This document shows, one piece after another, positions 58,896 through 64,000 of a DNA stretch of 64,000 bases. Each line of letters starts with the position of its first letter. Position 1 is the stretch's first letter. The position numbers and the translations under genes were made by a program. Origin of the DNA: Epinephelus fuscoguttatus (Eukaryota; Chordata; Actinopteri; Perciformes; Serranidae). The DNA is taken from positions 25,692,322 through 25,756,321 of the forward strand of contig NC_064753.1 of assembly GCF_011397635.1 (NCBI RefSeq), written 5' to 3'. Below the pieces are notes generated by a model that saw only the letters and a list, made by a program, of their open reading frames with translations, made no database searches and was not told the DNA's origin.

Positions 58896-61800
58896 TTTAA
58901 CTGAAAAATACAAAATGAAGAGGAGAAATTTATTTGTTATTCACATTAGAAAATGAAACATGAGCCATGGTAATTTCATTGCATAAATTCTGATTCAACC
59001 ACTAAACCTAAGCACGATTACGCAACCCTAAATTAAACACCGACTATTTCAACTCCAGGCAAAATGTGTATTTTGATTTCCCTCAACTTTAAGTGCTGAA
59101 GACTGACTGGATAACAATGTCTCACAACGAAAGCTACGTCTTCCACATTCATAAATCAATACAAACCTGAGGCAATGCAAAGATGTGCTTAAAAACACTT
59201 GCCTATACTTCTTAAACTGGAGTCCTGAAACTAGGTGTTGATAAGAAAATGTTCATAGCTGACTAGACATCACTCTGGTTGCAACTACAAGTGGAGCATG
59301 CATACACAAAGTGGAGAAAACCTCTTTATCTTCAGTCATGCCCAGTGGTCTTTCCAGTGGTTTAACATGCTGTATCAACAGGCACATACCTACAACAAAG
59401 GGTACTATGATTTCAGCCAGTACCTTAGATTTAATCTAGAATATGACTTCGGACTTTCGATCCAAGATGGACTGGGTTTCAGTTCCCATTTAAAAAGCTG
59501 CATCATTTTAAAAAATGATGCAGAATATGCAGTTTTAGGTAAAAGCAAGCCTCAAATGCTCCCACGCTCTCAGATGGTACATGAGAACACCATATCAGAG
59601 ATGAAATGTACTGGTGAGAGTTGATATCAGCTACAGACAGGGACCCATTAGAGACCATAATGTAGCCTATTAAATAGAGGCATGGATTGTGCTCAGGATA
59701 AGCAGGACGCTCTAAGTCCAGTAAAATCAATACCAGTGCAGACACTGTGCTTCTTCATAAATTTGTAGGATGAACCAGCATGCAGCTTCAAACTCTCATA
59801 GAGGACGACAGGTTACCTAATCTTAAAACCTGAACAGCAGGAGTGGAGAACAAAAGCCTTTTGACAAAAAGACACAGAAAATGTTGACTTTTTCTTTATA
59901 AACATTCAAAAGATTCTGTTGCTATTTTTATGCATTTCAATAAAGACTACTGTTGCCAAACACAATTTTACACAGGCCTGCGTAGGAGCTCATTAGACTT
60001 GTGTACAGTGGCTCATTGCCAAACAAATCTGCTCTGGAGAACAAGAGCCCGTCTTGTTAGTCACCTGTAACATCAGCACACCTGTTAAGGCATGTCCCGT
60101 TTCTGTGACTGAGAAAGCAGAAGAGGACCCAATGAAAACTGTCAGAGGGAGGGAGGGAAAATATGAATTCCACTGAAATCGGTTGATATCACATGACTGA
60201 GGCCAGCGTAATGTCATGAGCAAAAAGTACACAAGGGGAAGTAAGAGAAGAAATTTCCCCTTCATACAATGACATCTGTTTTATGAAATCACACTAAACA
60301 TACTCCACTCACTTTTAATAAAAAAAAAAATCTAAACCAGCGCTCAACTTTTTAATAACACAATTTAAAGAACTGTTCTGTCATATTCTGTATATTGTAA
60401 GAAAAGTGAACAGTGATGTCCTTGGCTGGTCATTACTGTATTCTCAGCTACTAGGTTGTGGTTGTAAAAAGAGTTGAATGGGTTGTTCAGCTGTTGGGGG
60501 TGAATGGGTTAGCTTTTATTCTACTGCATGTGCTGTAAACAACTTTATATGATTTCTGATTCATATTCAGATGTGTTTTCTCTGGATCACAAATTGTGGT
60601 ATGAGGTACAAACACAGAACAAGACATCAATACAAAAGTGAACAACCAGAATAGATCATTAGCACAAACTTGAGTCACTTAAAGAGGGGCAGAAGTTTAC
60701 TCAAAAAAGCACCCAGTTTACATATTGTCCTTAGTTTATGTCTGCAATAATAATATAAGTTTAAACATGGACAGGTGGTTTATAAGGTGTTTTGGCAGGT
60801 ATTTCTTTCTATTCTAGACCATGCTCTATAACTGTGAACCAGCTACATGTTGTACAAGCTGTAAACTGTGTGTAACATATAAAAACTAAATATAAAAACG
60901 ATTCAGCTTATTCAGTTTGTGGTTTAACCAATCCCACAAACACAAGCACACGCAGCCTTGTAGATGACACAATGTTGTGATATGAAAGTGGTTTGGGGAA
61001 GTGAAACTTCAGCCTGCTGACCTGCCCGAAAGGAATCAGTCTCATGTCAATTACATTCAATACGGTTACCACAGAGCAAGACTCACGGAGGTTACATTAT
61101 CTTGCTGAGTCATAGCGTGGGAGGGCTGTCAGGCCTTTCTTCAGCAGAACTCTTGCATCTTCAAAATGTCAAAACAGCCCTGCATTTAGCTCAGTGCCTA
61201 GCTGGTGCTAACCAACGTTTTTTTGAAGGCTAAGTGGTTGGTAATATGTTCCCCTGTGTGGGAGATTTAAGATCAAGATGGAAACAGACAAGTCAGCTTT
61301 AAAGCAACTTCACTATCACCTCCTCCTTATTTAAGTGGAGCAAATGATGTTCACCTTAGTCCTATAACAGTGGGTTGAGTTCAACTGGAGGAGACCTTCA
61401 AATACTGTTGTTGAGCTACTTTGTCTCCTCTTGGGATACTTAATGTTTTCACATCTACACTAAACAGGACAACGCCTATCAGTATGCATATGTCATCTTC
61501 ACCTGGTGAGAAAGATGCAGAACTCAAGCCTTGTTTGCCAAACAACAAGAATCCAGTTTTTAATAAAGTGCTTAACTGCAGGTGGGGCAAACAACATTCT
61601 GTAATGTTCTTTCTCAAGCTATGTCTGTGTATCCAGCACAAAGACCTGGAGGAAACTGCTAACATACTGAACAAGTATTGAATTTCTTGAACATGAAAAG
61701 TACCACACACATACCTTTTATATCTTGCCTGCAAACATGTATCACCAAGGACACACACTATCTGATAAATCTACAATCCCTGACTGTAAATCAAGTCATT

Positions 61801-62588
61801 TCCTCATTCCTGTCGCATTGCCGAAGAACTGCTGACAGGAAGGAAGTCCATGCTTGATTTACTCTATAACTGCAAATGTACAGACTTCACTTTTTCATAT
61901 TTTTTTGCCTTTCTTTTGAGTGTGGACTGGAAATGGTGCTGTAGTGACTCTACAGTCATTTTACACATGAAGACCAATCTGTTCCGGTTCATTTAGCTCT
62001 GCTGTGACTCTCTGATTGTGTCACAGACATGTTTATAACTCTATAAAAGCTCCTTTCCTTTGTCTGGTTAAAGCAAAGGACAGAATGGCTGCCTCCCACC
62101 CTCATAAAAAGATAGTTTCACTTTCCATTTCTCTGTTGTATCATTGTTTAGTATTATGTTTCATATTCACTTTAACTTCAGGTTTTAGGTTATTTTCTTA
62201 CTTTAACTGAGGTGCTGCCTACACCTGGTTTCACATATAGTTTCCGTGTTCTTATCAAATCAGCTCCAACTGCTTTCCAACGTTTATCTTATCACCTCTG
62301 ACCATGAAGCCTGAAATGGGTCACAGTCAGTAACAACAACCACCGTTTGAGCTATAAAAACAAACATGACTTAAACTGCTTTTTGTATTATTAGTCGGTA
62401 CAAAAACATTAACTGAGCACACAGTTTGACGTGTTTCCTTTAGTTTGTGTGTAACGTTGAGTTAAGTGTGCCAGATTTAGCTAGGCTAGCTGTTAACTGC
62501 TAACTCACCGTGTAAACACTCTCTAACTAACGTCTGATAACCGGAAACTGATAAACTGAGGACAAAGCGACAAAAATGAATCATTTAC
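58896..62588 (-). other. ctsb: ctsb intron 1 (3.7 kb)
   Basis: It runs from the donor after 62,589 to the acceptor before 58,900. ORFs inside (such as 59,298-59,624 on the plus strand) have no recognisable domain and no splice context. No clear mobile element was identified. Confidence 0.5.
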
Positions 62589-62660
62589 CTGAGGCTTGTT
62601 TGTCAGCTGTTGGTGTGAACTTTAAATCTTCAGCTCCAGTTTCCCCCTCCTGTCTCTACA
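62589..62660 (-). other. ctsb: ctsb non-coding first exon (upstream limit uncertain)
   Basis: On the minus strand the segment ends AAGCCTCAG|GTAAATG, a good donor, in a position and GC context fitting the first exon of ctsb. It contains no ATG in the part I assign. The promoter E-boxes lie just upstream. Confidence 0.5.
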
Positions 62661-62719
62661 CGGGACTAATCAACAGTGTGATTGAGAAACGGTCCTCCGC
62701 TCATATTTACGTGTGAGAG

Positions 62720-62754
62720 CACGTGAGCTGGTCACATGAATGCAGCTCATGTGA
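62720..62754 (-). promoter_or_regulatory. ctsb: E-box cluster resembling TFEB/CLEAR sites upstream of ctsb
   Basis: Three E-boxes fall within 35 bp: CACGTG at 62,720..62,725, CACATG (in GTCACATGA) at 62,733..62,738 and CATGTG (in TCATGTGA) at 62,748..62,753. TFEB/MITF factors bind GTCACGTGAC-like sites in lysosomal gene promoters, and cathepsin B is a lysosomal gene in that network. The first site matches the core only; binding is inferred. Confidence 0.55.
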
Positions 62755-63129
62755 TCTGTAACGAAACCAAACCGTCACCGCAAACTCTTCCTTTTTTCGT
62801 CCAGTCTGTGGGTGTGGTGGTTAATACAATCATAAATGTGGTCTTTAAAGCCAGACAGCCGTCTGAATCTGGATTTAACCAGTAAAAACACACCAACAAT
62901 GACAGAGTGTGGTGTAGTGGATCTCCACCTCTTCAGTCTGAACACTAGGTGATGCTAAACTCACCCTCTCTATCACCACTTTGTCCTCAATGTACAGAAC
63001 AAAATGTTTGGGGTATTTATTTTTGTATGAGAATACTGCAACGTAACTGTTGTTGTCATTGTAAGTTATATTTTATGATTATCATCAAAAATAACCTTTG
63101 ATATAATGATAGCACACATGGATGGATTA

Positions 63130-64000
63130 CTGAACAGGCCTACTGGGCACAGGCTAAGGCGCCTGAAGTTTCAGGGCCCCTCCACAGCCTTCACCTGCAA
63201 AATTTCACTTGAAGAGACACGCACTGACCAGGAAATACAACACAAAGAGACATAAAACAGCTACAAAGAGATGCAAAACAGCTGAAAAGGAACACAAAGA
63301 GCTTCAGCTATTACAGAAAGGGGCAAAACAATCAAAAAGAGACGCAACACGACTATGACAAGATTCAAAATGACCACAGAGGAATATAGAATGGCTATAA
63401 AGTGTTGCAGAGCAACTACGGTAGACAAAAATTACTGTTACAGACAGATATGTAACAACTACAAAGAGACACAAAGTAACTGCAAAGAGACACAAAATGA
63501 CTACAAATATGTGCAAAAGGACTACAAAGAGACACAGAAGGACTACAAATATACACAAAAGGACTACAAAGAGACACAAAAGGACTACAAAGAGACACAA
63601 AATGACCACAAAGAGACACAAAATGACTACAAATATACACAAAAGAACTACAAAGAGACACAGGACTACAAAGAGACAAAATGACTACAAAGACAAAAAG
63701 CAACTACAAAGAGATTTAAAATAACCATAAAGGGACACAAAATGACTACAAAGAGACACAAAATGACTAAAACAAGACTCAAAATGACTACAATGACACA
63801 CAAAATGACTACAACAAGGCTCACAATGACTGCAAAGGAACATAAATTGATTACAATGAGACACAAAATGACCACAACAAGACTTACAATAACTAAGAGA
63901 CACAAATATCTACAAAGAACCACAAAATGATTAAATGATTACAAAGAGACACAAAATGACTACAGAGATGCAAAGCAACTACAAAAACATTAGAAATGAT
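63130..64000 (+). repeat. Minisatellite-bearing interspersed repeat (continues past the edge)
   Basis: A flank with AAGTTTCAGGGCCCCTCCACAG precedes a long array of ACAAAATGACTACAAAGAGAC-type units (about 21 bp) running from about 63,225 to the end. Because 21 is divisible by 3, every frame stays open and yields artefact ORFs with seven-residue repeats such as DYKETQN. It is the inverse of the array at 22,380-22,900. Confidence 0.85.

Noticed and set aside
58896-58913. Longer cathepsin B N-terminus starting at 58,913
   Set aside because: The added codons lie across a splice acceptor (TTTTTCAG), so they are intronic; the start at 58,895 gives a typical signal peptide.
59298-59624. 108-aa plus-strand ORF in ctsb intron 1
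   Set aside because: No recognisable domain, no homologous pattern and no promoter or splice context; consistent with chance.
63355-63930. Overlapping ORFs on both strands with seven-residue repeats (DYKETQN-like)
   Set aside because: They are translations of a 21-bp DNA minisatellite whose unit length is divisible by three, so open frames arise by chance on both strands.
1-64000. CRISPR arrays, bacterial operons or prophage
   Set aside because: All coding signals are spliced vertebrate genes; the tandem arrays have no spacer-repeat structure.

Overview
This is a window of teleost fish nuclear DNA. Genes are split into short exons with GT-AG introns, the proteins are vertebrate, and the intergenic DNA and introns are full of (TG/CA)n microsatellites, tRNA-derived SINEs, MITEs with TTAA ends, tandem minisatellites and a broken LINE. 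I recognised five protein-coding genes by translating exons and checking that reading phase is kept across every proposed splice junction.

Layout. (1) About 1-7,760, minus strand: the 5' end of kcnk2 (TREK-1 two-pore potassium channel): a 5'UTR exon and the first two coding exons, with the rest beyond the left edge. (2) About 7,910-21,180: a 13-kb stretch without a recognisable gene, with microsatellites, a TTAA MITE, nested repeats and a SINE with a 19-bp target-site duplication. (3) 21,568-27,243, plus strand: cgref1, a secreted EF-hand protein, 7 coding exons. (4) 29,673-35,192, plus strand: efcab2 (dynein regulatory complex subunit 8), 7 coding exons. Intron 2 carries a 1.8-kb fold-back element inside an older transposon-like sequence. 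(5) 39,128-46,760, minus strand: an ADP-dependent glucokinase, probably the adpgk2 paralogue, 7 coding exons. (6) 48,020-51,378: a plus-strand non-LTR retrotransposon with a 12-bp target-site duplication and disrupted reading frames. (7) 53,287-58,895, minus strand: cathepsin B, 9 coding exons, with a probable 5'UTR exon and E-box-rich promoter near 62,590-62,760. (8) 63,130-64,000: a 21-bp minisatellite running off the right edge.

The genes do not form one pathway. kcnk2 acts at the plasma membrane, cgref1 is secreted, efcab2 is axonemal, adpgk2 is an ER-type sugar kinase and ctsb is lysosomal. Two promoters carry motifs that fit the product: an X-box-like (RFX) site 21 bp before the efcab2 start codon, and a cluster of E-boxes like those bound by TFEB upstream of ctsb.

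I found no convincing undescribed biological system. The strongest candidates for follow-up are the fold-back element in efcab2, the kcnk2 start codon assembled by splicing behind two overlapping uORFs, a splice acceptor whose upstream tract is a (TG)n microsatellite, and a 76-bp hairpin inserted inside a SINE. Family names rest on recognising protein sequence; no database search was run.
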